Assembly: GCF_001426745.1 (NCBI RefSeq)
Contig: NZ_LMFI01000001.1
Span: 844,000 to 907,999, forward strand
Direction: 5' to 3'
Length of the DNA stretch: 64,000 nt
From: Nocardioides sp. Root140
Lineage (GTDB): Bacteria; Actinomycetota; Actinomycetes; Propionibacteriales; Nocardioidaceae
A program made the position numbers and the translations under genes. Positions 46,989-55,464 of this stretch are shown one piece after another (position 1 is the stretch's first letter; each line of letters opens with the position of its first letter). The notes below the pieces were generated by a model. The model was not told the origin of the DNA. It ran no database searches and saw nothing but the letters and a program-made list of their open reading frames with translations.

Positions 46989-47339
46989 TCACTCGGCCAG
47001 CTTGCGGAACTCGATCAGCTCGCCCCGGGCCGAGAACTCCTCGCACGCCTTGCGCAGACCGGCCTCGTCGTCGGTCTCGACAAGGTAGAAGCCCACGATC
47101 TGCTCCGCCGACTCGGTGAACGGTCCGGCGGTGACCAACGCGCCACCCGCGCCGTCGGGGCGCATCGAGGTGGCCTGGGCAGAGGGCTCGAGGGGATGGC
47201 CGAGCACCAAGGTGTGGCCGCCCTCGGCCAGGTCCTTGTGGAACTGGCCGTGCGAGGCCATGCCCTTCTCGTGCACCTCGGGCGGCAGGTTGGCCCACTC
47301 CGCCTCGGGAGCGGGCAGCAGGATCAGGTAGCGGCTCAT
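46989..47339 (-). CDS. YCII-related (DGPF-domain) protein
   Basis: A 116-residue protein: 'RYLILLPAPEAEW...' and 'GALVTAGPFTESAEQIVGFYLVETDDEAGLRKACEEF' follow the DGPFAETKE/YCII fold (the 'DGPF' is 'AGPF' here). These proteins often sit beside ECF41 sigma factors, but no such gene is next to it. ATG 47339 with GAAGGAAAC before it. Function unknown. Confidence 0.85.
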   Translation of the reverse strand: MSRYLILLPAPEAEWANLPPEVHEKGMASHGQFHKDLAEGGHTLVLGHPLEPSAQATSMRPDGAGGALVTAGPFTESAEQIVGFYLVETDDEAGLRKACEEFSARGELIEFRKLAE

Positions 47340-47433
47340 GGTGTTTCCTTCCGAGTGGGTGCGGGCCGCGGTGGCGACCTCATCACCCTGACGGACGACG
47401 ACCTTGGAAATCGACAGGCCACTCCGGGGAGTT

Positions 47434-47826
47434 TCAGTCGGAGCCGATGCCGACGCGGTTCGGCAGCCAGCGGCCGAGGTCGAAGTCCCAGAGCAGCAGG
47501 CAGGCGAAGGAGACCGTCATCAACGCCGCGATCGCCAGGACCGCGGCCCGGGTTCCGCGATTCGGCTCCGAGTGCCGTGCCAGGAAGAGGACGGCCCACG
47601 CGACCACGGCCACGAAGCCGTAGAGCCACAGACCCTGGGCCCGATCACTGAGGCGGGCACTGTCCATCGCATTGAGGCTGGCGCCGGCGAAGGTGCCGAA
47701 GCCGAGGAAGTGGAGCAGCACCGGGCCGACGTGCCGGGGCGCGCGTCGGGCGAGGAGCACACCGCCGATGCCGACGGCGAGCCCTGCTCCGGCAATGGCG
47801 AGGTGTGCCTCGGTCGACAGGCTCAA
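47434..47826 (-). CDS. Four-helix membrane protein coupled to the AidB-like gene
   Basis: A 130-residue hydrophobic protein with about four helices ('AIAGAGLAVGIGGVLLA', 'VGPVLLHFLGFGTFAGASLNAM', 'LWLYGFVAVVAWAVLFLA', 'AAVLAIAALMTVSFACLLLW'). No ATG or GTG suits; the start is placed at TTG 47826, which overlaps the AidB-like stop as TTGA. No family recognised. Rejected: one long reading frame through both genes, since it crosses the AidB-like gene in another frame. Confidence 0.6.
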   Translation of the reverse strand: MSLSTEAHLAIAGAGLAVGIGGVLLARRAPRHVGPVLLHFLGFGTFAGASLNAMDSARLSDRAQGLWLYGFVAVVAWAVLFLARHSEPNRGTRAAVLAIAALMTVSFACLLLWDFDLGRWLPNRVGIGSD

Positions 47827-49457
47827 GGGAGCGTGGGAGTCGAGCGGTCGACGATGGCGCGCAGGTCGCCACCGGGCAGCGTGCCGAACGTGCCGTTGTA
47901 CGTCGTGCCGAGGCGCGACGCGCAGAACGCATCGGCGACCTCCGGAGGAGCGAAGCGCACCAGCAGCGATCCCTGAAGGCAGGCGGCCATCTGGCCGGCC
48001 AGGCGCCGGGCGGAGACCTCGAGCGAGCCCGAATCTCCCAGCAGGGAAAGGGTGTTGGCCACCGCTGCGTCGAGGCGCGGGTCGGCGCCGTGGGCCAGCC
48101 CCACCTCGGTGATCCACGCGTTGAGCGCTTCGGGTTCCTTCGCCAGGGCACGCAGGACGTCGAGCACGTTGACGTTGCCCGAGCCCTCCCAGATCGAGTT
48201 CAGCGGCGACTCGCGGAACAGCAGTGGCATGCCCGACTCCTCGACGTACCCGTTGCCGCCCAGGCACTCGAGCGCCTCGGCCACCATGAACGGCGTCCGC
48301 TTGCAGACCCAGAACTTCGCCAGCGGCAACGCGATGCGACGCAGTGCCGCCTCGTGCGGGTCGTTGGGTTGGTCGACGGCCGCGGCGAGACGAATCGCCA
48401 GTGCTGTTGCGGCCTCCGACTCCACGGCGAGATCGGCGATGACGTTCTGCATGAGCGGTTTGTCGACGAGCAGGGAGCCGAAGGCCGACCGGTGCGACAC
48501 GTGCCATGCGGCCTCTGCCAGCGAGCGGCGCATCAGCGACGCCGATCCGATCACGCAGTCGAGTCGGGTGGCGGCCACCATCTCGATGATCGTGCGCACC
48601 CCGCGGCCCTCGTCGCCGAGCCGCTGGGCCCACGTGCCGTTGAACTCCAGCTCGGACGACGCGTTCGACCGGTTGCCGAGCTTGTCCTTGAGACGCACGA
48701 CGTCGAGTCGGTTGCGGGTGCCGTCCTCCAGCACCCGAGGTACGACGAAGCAGGTCACGCCACCGGCCGTCTGTGCGAGCACCAGGAACATGTCGTTCAT
48801 CGGCGCCGAGGTGAACCACTTGTGGCCGTGCAGGGTGTACTCGCCCTCGACCGACGTGGGCCGCGCTTCGGTCACGTTGGCGCGGACGTCGGAGCCGCCC
48901 TGCTTCTCGGTCATACCCATGCCGGCCAGGGCGCCCTTCTTGGACGACGGGGCCCGGACACCGGGGTCGTACGTCGTCGAGGCGAGCAGGGGCGACCACG
49001 CCTTGGCGATCGACTCGTCGGCGCGCAGGGCGGGGATGGAGGCGTAGGTCATCGAGATCGGGCAGCCGTGGCCCGGTTCGGTCTGCGACCACGCGAAGAA
49101 GCCGGCGGCCCGGCGTACGTGGGCGTGGGGCGCATCGGACTCCCAGGGCGCCGCGGCGAGGGCGTGGCCGACCGCGCGCTCCATCAGCCAGTGCCACGAC
49201 GGGTGGAACTCCACCTCGTCGATCCGGTTGCCGTAGCGGTCGTACGGCGTCAGCTCGGGGTGGAACCTGTTGGCCAGCATGCCGTGCTCCCGGGCCTCCT
49301 CGGAGCCGGCCTCGGCACCGAGGTCGAGCAGGTCGCCGACGACCGAGGCGTCCGCGTGGCGGGTGACCGCGTCGGTGAGTGCCGTGTCGGACGCCACCAC
49401 GTTGTGACCGGAAAGTGGTGGTGCCTGGTTCGTCGTTGCGCGAATGTCGGTGCCCAT
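47823..49457 (-). CDS. Acyl-CoA dehydrogenase, AidB-like
   Basis: A 544-residue flavoprotein of the AidB branch: long N-terminal part, 'FFAWSQTEPGHGCPISMTYASIPAL', 'AGMGMTEKQGGSDVRANVTEA' (substrate/FAD loop), 'HKWFTSAPMNDMFLVLAQT', 'RLKDKLGNRSNASSELEF', and 'ALECLGGNGYVEESGMPLLFRESPLNSIWEGSGNVNVLDVLRAL' with the conserved Arg and Glu. AidB proteins bind DNA and are made in the alkylation response, though their substrate is unclear. It starts 17 bp from the divergent yihY-like gene. Confidence 0.9.
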   Translation of the reverse strand: MGTDIRATTNQAPPLSGHNVVASDTALTDAVTRHADASVVGDLLDLGAEAGSEEAREHGMLANRFHPELTPYDRYGNRIDEVEFHPSWHWLMERAVGHALAAAPWESDAPHAHVRRAAGFFAWSQTEPGHGCPISMTYASIPALRADESIAKAWSPLLASTTYDPGVRAPSSKKGALAGMGMTEKQGGSDVRANVTEARPTSVEGEYTLHGHKWFTSAPMNDMFLVLAQTAGGVTCFVVPRVLEDGTRNRLDVVRLKDKLGNRSNASSELEFNGTWAQRLGDEGRGVRTIIEMVAATRLDCVIGSASLMRRSLAEAAWHVSHRSAFGSLLVDKPLMQNVIADLAVESEAATALAIRLAAAVDQPNDPHEAALRRIALPLAKFWVCKRTPFMVAEALECLGGNGYVEESGMPLLFRESPLNSIWEGSGNVNVLDVLRALAKEPEALNAWITEVGLAHGADPRLDAAVANTLSLLGDSGSLEVSARRLAGQMAACLQGSLLVRFAPPEVADAFCASRLGTTYNGTFGTLPGGDLRAIVDRSTPTLP

Positions 49458-49474
49458 GTCGATACCGTAGGCCC

Positions 49475-50569
49475 ATGTCCGCCACGATCAAGCAGGACGG
49501 GCTCACGCGTCGCCTGGCCCGGCTGTTCTGGCGACTGGTCGTGACGACGGTGTCGACCTGCATGCGCTATCGCGTGACCGGACTGGCCGCCGAGGCCGCG
49601 TTCTTCGCCGTCCTTTCCATGCCGCCGCTGATCTTCGCGCTGGCCGGCTCGATCGGCTACGTGGGGGAGAACTTCACCGACGCACAGGTCGAAGACGTGC
49701 GGCAGGCGGTGATCGATCTCTCCAGCCGGGCCCTGACCGACAGTGCGGTCAACAACATCATCGTCAAGACCTTCGACGACGTGCTGGCGGGCGGACGCTT
49801 CGACGTCATCTCGATCGGATTCATCCTGGCCCTGTGGTCGGGCTCCCGGGCGTTGAACGTCTTCGTCGACACCATCACGATCATGCACGGACTCGGCGGG
49901 CACCGCGGGATCGTCAAGACCCGGGCGCTCTCGTTCGGCCTCTACGTGCTCGGACTGGTCACGGGCGTGATCACGATCCCACTCGTGGTGGCCGGGCCGC
50001 AGTTGGTCGGTCACTGGCTGCCCGAGCGCCTGGGCTTCCTGGCCGATCTCTACTGGCCGATCGTGATCGTGCTGTGCATCTGCTTCCTCGCGACCCTCTA
50101 CCACGTGTCCGTCCCGGTGCGGACGGCCTGGCGCTACAACCTGCCGGGCGCCACGTTCAGCCTGGTCAGCTGGGTCTTCGGCTCCTACCTGCTCCGTTGG
50201 GTCCTCACTGTGACCGCCGCCGACTCCAAGTCCGTCTACGGACCACTCGCCGCGCCCATCGCCGTACTCCTGTGGCTCTACCTGGTCTCGATCGCCGTGC
50301 TGATCGGGGCCGCGCTGAACGCGGCGTGTGACGCGGTCTTCCCACAGAACTCCACGCAGCGGGCCCGCACCGAGCTGATGAAGCGGATCAATGCCGTGCT
50401 CCCGTCGCGCCTCACTGAGCGCTACACCTCGCCCAAGGACGAGCGCCCGGCGAAGCCCGACCAGGAGGGGCCGGCGAAGCCCAAGGACGAACGCCCGGCG
50501 AAGGCCACGCCCGAACGCCAGGCGAAGCGCCCTGTCGAGCGCCCCGTGGAGGGCACGCCGCCGCAATGA
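49475..50569 (+). CDS. YihY/BrkB-family membrane protein
   Basis: A 364-residue protein with six membrane helices ('LAAEAAFFAVLSMPPLIFALAGSIG', 'VISIGFILALWSGSRALNVFVD', 'FGLYVLGLVTGVITIPLVVAG', 'WPIVIVLCICFLATLYHVSVPV', 'GATFSLVSWVFGSYLLRWVL', 'PIAVLLWLYLVSIAVLIGAALNAA'). These are the YihY/BrkB signatures. The last 60 residues are repeats of 'K.DERPAKP', a basic cytoplasmic tail. Function uncertain; the family includes membrane proteins once linked to tRNA processing by name only. Confidence 0.87.
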   Translation: MSATIKQDGLTRRLARLFWRLVVTTVSTCMRYRVTGLAAEAAFFAVLSMPPLIFALAGSIGYVGENFTDAQVEDVRQAVIDLSSRALTDSAVNNIIVKTFDDVLAGGRFDVISIGFILALWSGSRALNVFVDTITIMHGLGGHRGIVKTRALSFGLYVLGLVTGVITIPLVVAGPQLVGHWLPERLGFLADLYWPIVIVLCICFLATLYHVSVPVRTAWRYNLPGATFSLVSWVFGSYLLRWVLTVTAADSKSVYGPLAAPIAVLLWLYLVSIAVLIGAALNAACDAVFPQNSTQRARTELMKRINAVLPSRLTERYTSPKDERPAKPDQEGPAKPKDERPAKATPERQAKRPVERPVEGTPPQ

Positions 50570-50660
50570 GGCCTCCGAGCCGTGTCACACTGACGCCCGT
50601 GTCCACACGATTCGACGGCGTCCCCGGGGTGGCTGCCGCGCCCTCGAGCGGGGTGTGGTG

Positions 50661-51755
50661 ATGCAGCACGACGAGCAGACGGTCCAACGAGTGCTCCAGG
50701 GCGTCGCGCTCCCGGCCCGTGCCCGCTCCCCGTGGTGGGAGCTGGGCCGGCGTCTCCTACTGGCCTTCGGGATCCTCGCCGGCACCGTGCTCCTGGTGTG
50801 GCTCGACCGCAAGGGATACCGCGACGCCAACGACCCGACGGGCGCCGTGGACCTGGTCGATGCGATCTACTACACGACCGTCACACTGAGCACGACCGGG
50901 TACGGCGACATCACGCCGGTGGAGACGTCAGCACGACTGGTGAACGCCTTCGTGATCACGCCGGCACGCATCGCGTTCCTGGTGCTCCTGATCGGTACGA
51001 CGCTCGAGGTGCTCGCTGCCCAGGGCCGAGAGATGTTCCGGGTTGCCCGGTGGAGGAAGAAGATGCAGGATCACGTCGTCGTCATCGGCTACGGCACCAA
51101 GGGCCGCAGTGCCGCCAACACGTTGGTCCAGAACGGCAGGGACCCCGAGACGATCGTGGTGGTCGACCCCAGGTCGAGCGCGCGCGACGAGGCCAATGCC
51201 GACGGCCTGGCCGTGCTCGCCGGCGATGCCACCCGCCGTGACGTGCTGCGTCGCGCCGGTGTGGGCCGGGCCAGCCAGGTGATCATCACGACCGACCACG
51301 ACGCCAACACGATGATGGCGACCCTCACCGTGCGCCAGATCAACCCCGACGCCTACATCGTGGCCGCGGTCCGCGAGCAGGACAACGTGCCCCTGGTCCG
51401 CCAGAGTGGTGCCGACGCCGTGGTCACCTCCAGCGAGGCCGTGGGTCGCCTGCTGGGCCTATCGTCGATGTCGCCGACGCTGGGGGAGGTCATGGAGGAC
51501 CTGATGACCTACGGCGCCGGCCTCGAGGTCGCCGAGCGCGACCTCCTGGTCAAAGAGGTCGGCAAGCAGCCGCAGTCGCTTCCCGACCAGGTCATCGCGG
51601 TGGTCCGCGACGAGCAGGTCTACCGCTACTTCGACCCGGTGGTGACCCAGCTGGCGCGCGGCGACCGGCTGATCGTCGTACGCCCGGCCAAGGAGCAGCC
51701 GTGGGCGCCGCGTCCCGGCACCCACGACGAGGACACCGCCGACGAGGACGACTGA
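50661..51755 (+). CDS. Potassium channel with TrkA-type RCK domain
   Basis: A 364-residue channel: first helix 'LLLAFGILAGTVLLVWL', pore with the filter TTGYGD (residues 78-83), inner helix 'AFVITPARIAFLVLLIGTTLEVL', then an RCK/TrkA-N domain ('DHVVVIGYGTKGRSAANTLV', 'VVVDPRSSARDEANADGLAVLAGDATRRDVLRRAGVGRASQVIITTDHDANT') and a TrkA-C. ATG 50661 is chosen; a longer frame upstream overlaps the yihY-like gene. It likely serves K+ flux controlled by nucleotide or Ca2+. Confidence 0.9.
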   Translation: MQHDEQTVQRVLQGVALPARARSPWWELGRRLLLAFGILAGTVLLVWLDRKGYRDANDPTGAVDLVDAIYYTTVTLSTTGYGDITPVETSARLVNAFVITPARIAFLVLLIGTTLEVLAAQGREMFRVARWRKKMQDHVVVIGYGTKGRSAANTLVQNGRDPETIVVVDPRSSARDEANADGLAVLAGDATRRDVLRRAGVGRASQVIITTDHDANTMMATLTVRQINPDAYIVAAVREQDNVPLVRQSGADAVVTSSEAVGRLLGLSSMSPTLGEVMEDLMTYGAGLEVAERDLLVKEVGKQPQSLPDQVIAVVRDEQVYRYFDPVVTQLARGDRLIVVRPAKEQPWAPRPGTHDEDTADEDD

Positions 51756-51788
51756 GCCTCGAGGCTGAGTCGTCCTCGCCGGCCGGTC

Positions 51789-52655
51789 TCAGACCGTCGC
51801 GGCGACGCCCGCACGCAGTCCGTCGACCAGGGGCGTGGTCGGGTGGCCGATCAGCGCGCTCAGCTCGCCGTTCGTGACCCCGAGCAGCCCGTCGCGGGTG
51901 TTGCCGTCGAGGGCGACCACGAAGCCGGCCGTGCCCTCGTCGAGGCCGGCGGCGACCAGCAGCCGCTGGTGCTCGTCGGGCGTGACCGACTGGAGGGCGA
52001 CCTCGCGACCGGTCGCCTGTCCGATCGCGTCTGCCAGCTCCTGCTGGTCCCACGAGGTGTCACCCGACAGCTCGAAGGTCCGGCCGGCCGTGCTGTCGTC
52101 GAGCAGGACCACCGCGGCCGCCTCGGCGTAGTCGCTGCGGCTGGCGCTGGAGATGCGGCCCTCGCCGGCGCTGGTGAGGAGTACGCCGGTCTGGCGGGCC
52201 TGCTCGGCGGCCTGGAGGTAGTTCTCGGTGTACCAACCGTTGCGCAGGATGGTGGCCGGCAGTCCGGAGGCGGCGATGAGCTCCTCGGTGGCCTTGTGCT
52301 CCGGGGCCAGGACGAGCGCCGTGTCGTCGGCCTTCGGCGCGCTCGTGTAGACGAGGCGCTTGACGCCCGCTGCCTTGGCGGCGTCGATCACGTTGCCGTG
52401 CTGTACGACGCGCTGGCCCAGCTCGTTGCCCGAGATGAGCAGCACGGTGTCGTCGCGGGAGAACAGGTCGGCCAGGCTCGCGGGATCGCTGAGGTCGATC
52501 GACCGGGTGTGGACACCCCGGGCCGCGAGGGCGGCGAGCCTGTCGGCATTGCGTCCGGCGGCAACGATGTCGTGGGGCGCGGCGCCGCGGTCGAGCAGCG
52601 CGTCGACGGTGAGTGTGCCGAGCTGGCCCGTGGCGCCGATGACGATGTAGGACAT
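51789..52655 (-). CDS. NmrA/QorB-type NAD(P)-binding oxidoreductase
   Basis: A 288-residue Rossmann protein: 'IVIGATGQLGTLTVDALLDRG' (G-A-T-G-x-x-G), 'VKRLVYTSAPKADDTALVLAPEHKATEELIAASGLPATILRNGWYTENYL'. This matches the atypical SDR group with QorB (NADPH:quinone reductase). It is divergent from an HxlR regulator, a pairing seen with qorA/qorR-type loci. Quinone reduction is likely, substrate unproven. Confidence 0.88.
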   Translation of the reverse strand: MSYIVIGATGQLGTLTVDALLDRGAAPHDIVAAGRNADRLAALAARGVHTRSIDLSDPASLADLFSRDDTVLLISGNELGQRVVQHGNVIDAAKAAGVKRLVYTSAPKADDTALVLAPEHKATEELIAASGLPATILRNGWYTENYLQAAEQARQTGVLLTSAGEGRISSASRSDYAEAAAVVLLDDSTAGRTFELSGDTSWDQQELADAIGQATGREVALQSVTPDEHQRLLVAAGLDEGTAGFVVALDGNTRDGLLGVTNGELSALIGHPTTPLVDGLRAGVAATV

Positions 52656-52722
52656 GGGGTTCCTTTCGGTGGATGCTTTCACCGACTGGAACGAGCGACC
52701 GGTCGCCATACTTCCCAATCCA

Positions 52723-52749
52723 CAGTACGCACTTTGGAGTAAGGTACTG
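52723..52749. promoter_or_regulatory. Candidate HxlR operator between the qorB-like and hxlR genes
   Basis: CAGTAC (52723-52728) and GTACTG (52744-52749) form an inverted repeat with a 15-nt spacer, two bases before the HxlR GTG start. HxlR regulators commonly bind palindromes of this type in the shared promoter. The site is inferred from position only. Confidence 0.5.
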
Positions 52750-52751
52750 AC

Positions 52752-53129
52752 GTGAAAGTTAGCGAGTCGCCGTTGAGGGACATCCCGGGCCTGGAGGGCG
52801 GAGTCTTCCAGGCCCAGTGTCCGAGCCGCACCCTCCTCGATCACGTCACGAGCAAGTGGGGCGTGCTGGTGCTCCTGTCGCTGGGCACCGACACCCTGCG
52901 CTGGAGCGAGCTGCGCCGTTGCATCGAGGGGATCAGCGAGAAGATGCTCGCCCAGACGCTGAAGACCCTGGAGGCCGACGGGCTGGTCCGCCGGGTCGCG
53001 CAGCCGGTCGTGCCCCCACATGTCGAGTACAACCTGACCGAGGCCGGCCGGGAGGTCCACGGGCACCTGCTGCCCCTGATGCGCTGGGTCGGCACCAACG
53101 CCGACCGGATCATCTCTGCGCGGACCTGA
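52752..53129 (+). CDS. HxlR-family transcriptional regulator
   Basis: A 125-residue winged-helix protein: 'CPSRTLLDHVTSKWGVLVLLSLGTDTLRWSELRRCIEGISEKMLAQTLKTLEADGLVRRVAQPVVPPHVEYNLTEAGREV'. This is the HxlR signature; Cys23 near the N-terminus could sense thiol stress as in QorR/HypR. The GTG start follows the CAGTAC palindrome. It is divergent from the QorB-like gene, its likely target. Confidence 0.93.
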   Translation: MKVSESPLRDIPGLEGGVFQAQCPSRTLLDHVTSKWGVLVLLSLGTDTLRWSELRRCIEGISEKMLAQTLKTLEADGLVRRVAQPVVPPHVEYNLTEAGREVHGHLLPLMRWVGTNADRIISART

Positions 53130-53153
53130 GCACGAGGCCCGGGCACTGCGCGA

Positions 53154-54101
53154 TCAGGTGACCTGCGGTGCCGACGTACGGGCTGCCTTCTTGGCGGCTG
53201 CCTCGGCTCGGCGCTCCACGAACCTGGCCGCCTCGGCGTCCAGGGCGGCGACCGCGGCCGCGAGCTCCTCGCGCGCCTTCTCGCCGTCGGCGTCGAGGCC
53301 CTCGAGATCCCAGACGCCCCACTGTCGCAGCAGCGGAGTGACGATGTCGTCGTGGTGGATCCGCAGGTCGTAGATCCCGGCCTTGGCCATCGCCACCGCC
53401 TTGCGCGAGAAGCCGGGGATGATGTTGCCGGGCATCTGGAAGCCGACGACCTCCTCGGTGATCGCGCGCATCGTCTGGCTCGGCGTGAGCTGGAGGGCTG
53501 CGCTGACGATGTTGCGGTAGAAGATCATGTGCAGGTTCTCGTCCTTGGCGACCCGGGAGAGCAGCTTCTCGGCGACCGGCTCCTCGGTGTAGCGCCCGGT
53601 GTTGCGGTGCGAGACCCGGGTTGCGAGCTCCTGGAAGGACACGTAGGCGCAGACGTTGAGCAACGGCTTGTCGACGGAGTCGTAGCCGACCTCCATGGTC
53701 TCCATCCGGGCCCGCTCGAGCTCGACCGGATCGACACCGCGAGTGACGAGGAGGTAGTCGCGGATGCAGAAGGCGTGGCGACCCTCCTCGGCGGTCCAGC
53801 GGTTGACCCAGGTGCCCCAGGCGCTCTCGCGACCGAAGGCCCGGTCGATCTCGCGGTGGTAGCTCGGCAGGTTGTCCTCGGTCAGCAGGTTGACCTCGAG
53901 CGCCGTACGAGCGATGGGGGACAGTCGTGACTGCGCGAGCTCCCACGGCTCGCCACCGAGGTCGGCGAAGTCGCGGCCGAGGCTCCAGGGCACGTACTCG
54001 TGCGGCATCCACTCGTCTGCCGTGGCCAGGTGTCGGTTGAGGTTGTCCTCGACCGTCGATTCGAGTTCTGCGAGCAGGTGGGCACTTTCGAGAGCAGCCA
54101 T
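53154..54101 (-). CDS. Acyl-ACP desaturase
   Basis: A 315-residue ferritin-like diiron desaturase: Glu75 ('LTEDNLPSYH'), E106-x2-H109 ('EEGRHAF'), Glu158, and E188-x2-H191 ('KDENLHMIFYRN') give the six iron ligands. It adds a double bond to acyl chains carried by ACP or CoA, with ferredoxin as donor. No membrane helix; a soluble enzyme. It ends 25 bp from hxlR. A single free-standing copy, so it probably sets lipid fluidity. Its donor is not linked. Confidence 0.9.
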   Translation of the reverse strand: MAALESAHLLAELESTVEDNLNRHLATADEWMPHEYVPWSLGRDFADLGGEPWELAQSRLSPIARTALEVNLLTEDNLPSYHREIDRAFGRESAWGTWVNRWTAEEGRHAFCIRDYLLVTRGVDPVELERARMETMEVGYDSVDKPLLNVCAYVSFQELATRVSHRNTGRYTEEPVAEKLLSRVAKDENLHMIFYRNIVSAALQLTPSQTMRAITEEVVGFQMPGNIIPGFSRKAVAMAKAGIYDLRIHHDDIVTPLLRQWGVWDLEGLDADGEKAREELAAAVAALDAEAARFVERRAEAAAKKAARTSAPQVT

Positions 54102-54253
54102 GAACCATGCCTACACCCGCTGTGGTTCGGTGACCAGAGGCCCCGGGGCGATGTCGTGCGGGGACTCGCCGGCCGGAGCCGGCAGGGAGCCGGGGAGCAC
54201 CCAGGCGGCGCATGCGCATTGAAAGTGTCACGTGTGAGCAGTATCGTGCGCAC

Positions 54254-54685
54254 ATGACTTCCACGACGCTTCCGCCCTTCCATCTCGCGCTCCCGGTCCA
54301 CGACATCGACGCGGCTCGCCGCTTCTACGGGGAGGTGCTCGGCTTCGATCGAGGGCGCTCGGCCGAGCGATGGACCGACTGGAACGTGGCCGGCCACCAG
54401 GTCGTCACGCACCAGGTCGACGAGCACGTCAACGCCGTGGCCGGCACCAATCTTGTCGACGGCCACCAGGTGCCCGTCCCGCACTTCGGGCTGGTCCTGG
54501 CTGTCGACGCGTTCCGCGAGCTGGCTGACCGACTCACAGCAGCGGACACCGACTTCGTCATCGAGCCCTACGTGCGGTTCGAGGGGGAGCCCGGAGAGCA
54601 GTGGACGATGTTCTTCCTCGACCCGTCCGGAAACGCGCTGGAGTTCAAGGCGTTCCGCGACATCGACCAGCTGTTCGCGGAGTAG
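54254..54685 (+). CDS. VOC (glyoxalase-like) protein
   Basis: A 143-residue VOC protein: 'PFHLALPVHDIDAARRFYGEVLGFDRG', 'GHQVVTHQVDEH', 'HFGLVLAVDAFRELADRL', 'GEQWTMFFLDPSGNALEFKAF'. His and Glu of these strands are typical metal ligands. Substrate unknown. It is followed after 4 bp by the XRE/cupin regulator, so the pair is likely an operon. Confidence 0.87.
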   Translation: MTSTTLPPFHLALPVHDIDAARRFYGEVLGFDRGRSAERWTDWNVAGHQVVTHQVDEHVNAVAGTNLVDGHQVPVPHFGLVLAVDAFRELADRLTAADTDFVIEPYVRFEGEPGEQWTMFFLDPSGNALEFKAFRDIDQLFAE

Positions 54686-54689
54686 ACGC

Positions 54690-55304
54690 ATGGAGCACTC
54701 CGGGGGTGCGACCGATGCCGCACACCTCACCGATCACGGAGCGCTCGACGACGACCTGCTGGGTCGACTCGGCGGCAGGGTCCGGGAGCTGCGCACAGGG
54801 AAGTCGATGACGGTCCAGCAGCTCGCCGAGCGATCCGGGATCAGTCGCCGGCTGATGACCCAGATCGAGCTGGGCCAGGCGAACCCCAGCCTCGTGACCG
54901 TGACCAGGATCGCGCGTCAGCTCGGCACTGACTTCGCCGCCCTCGTTGCTGCCCACGAGCCCGAGCAGCCGATCACGGTGCATGGTGGCGACGCGCACGT
55001 CCTGGTGTGGACCGGTGAGCCGGGCAGTGCCGCGCACCTGCTCGAGTCAGCCGACGAGCGAGCGGTCGACCTGTGGCGCTGGAGATTGGTGCCCGGGGAC
55101 AGCTACCGCGGCCACGCCGACCCCGCGCGTTCGCAGGAGCTGTTCTACGTGTTCGAAGGAGAGCTGACAGTCACCGTCGACGGCCAGCGGGTGGCCATCA
55201 GTGCGGGGGAGTCGGCGCTGCTGCGCAGCGATCGTCCCTACTCCTACGAGAACTCCGCGAAGACGCCTGTGGAGTTCGTGCGGTCCGTCCTGCTGTCCAC
55301 CTGA
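54690..55304 (+). CDS. XRE-family regulator with C-terminal cupin domain
   Basis: A 204-residue regulator: HTH 'GRVRELRTGKSMTVQQLAERSGISRRLMTQIELGQANPSLVTVTRIARQLG' and cupin 'DLWRWRLVPGDSYRGHADPARSQELFYVFEGELTVTVDGQRVAISAGESALLRSDRPYSYEN'. The cupin probably binds a small ligand. It follows the VOC gene by 4 bp. Target and ligand unknown. Confidence 0.9.
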   Translation: MEHSGGATDAAHLTDHGALDDDLLGRLGGRVRELRTGKSMTVQQLAERSGISRRLMTQIELGQANPSLVTVTRIARQLGTDFAALVAAHEPEQPITVHGGDAHVLVWTGEPGSAAHLLESADERAVDLWRWRLVPGDSYRGHADPARSQELFYVFEGELTVTVDGQRVAISAGESALLRSDRPYSYENSAKTPVEFVRSVLLST

Positions 55305-55464
55305 ACCCTTCAGGACAACGCTTTCGAATGGCGACTACGTCGCCGCGCGCCGCCTGGGTGACGAGTACCGAAGGCGGAATCCGAGGTCACTGGAACTGTC
55401 TCCGTCTTCGCCTCATCTCAATTCCTCATCCCGTCCTCTCCTGGGTCATGGACTCCCCGTGTGG

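Noticed and set aside
47434..49563. Single 709-codon minus-strand gene
   Set aside because: Only its last 130 codons look like a real (membrane) protein; the rest is out of frame with the AidB-like gene that clearly occupies 47823-49457.
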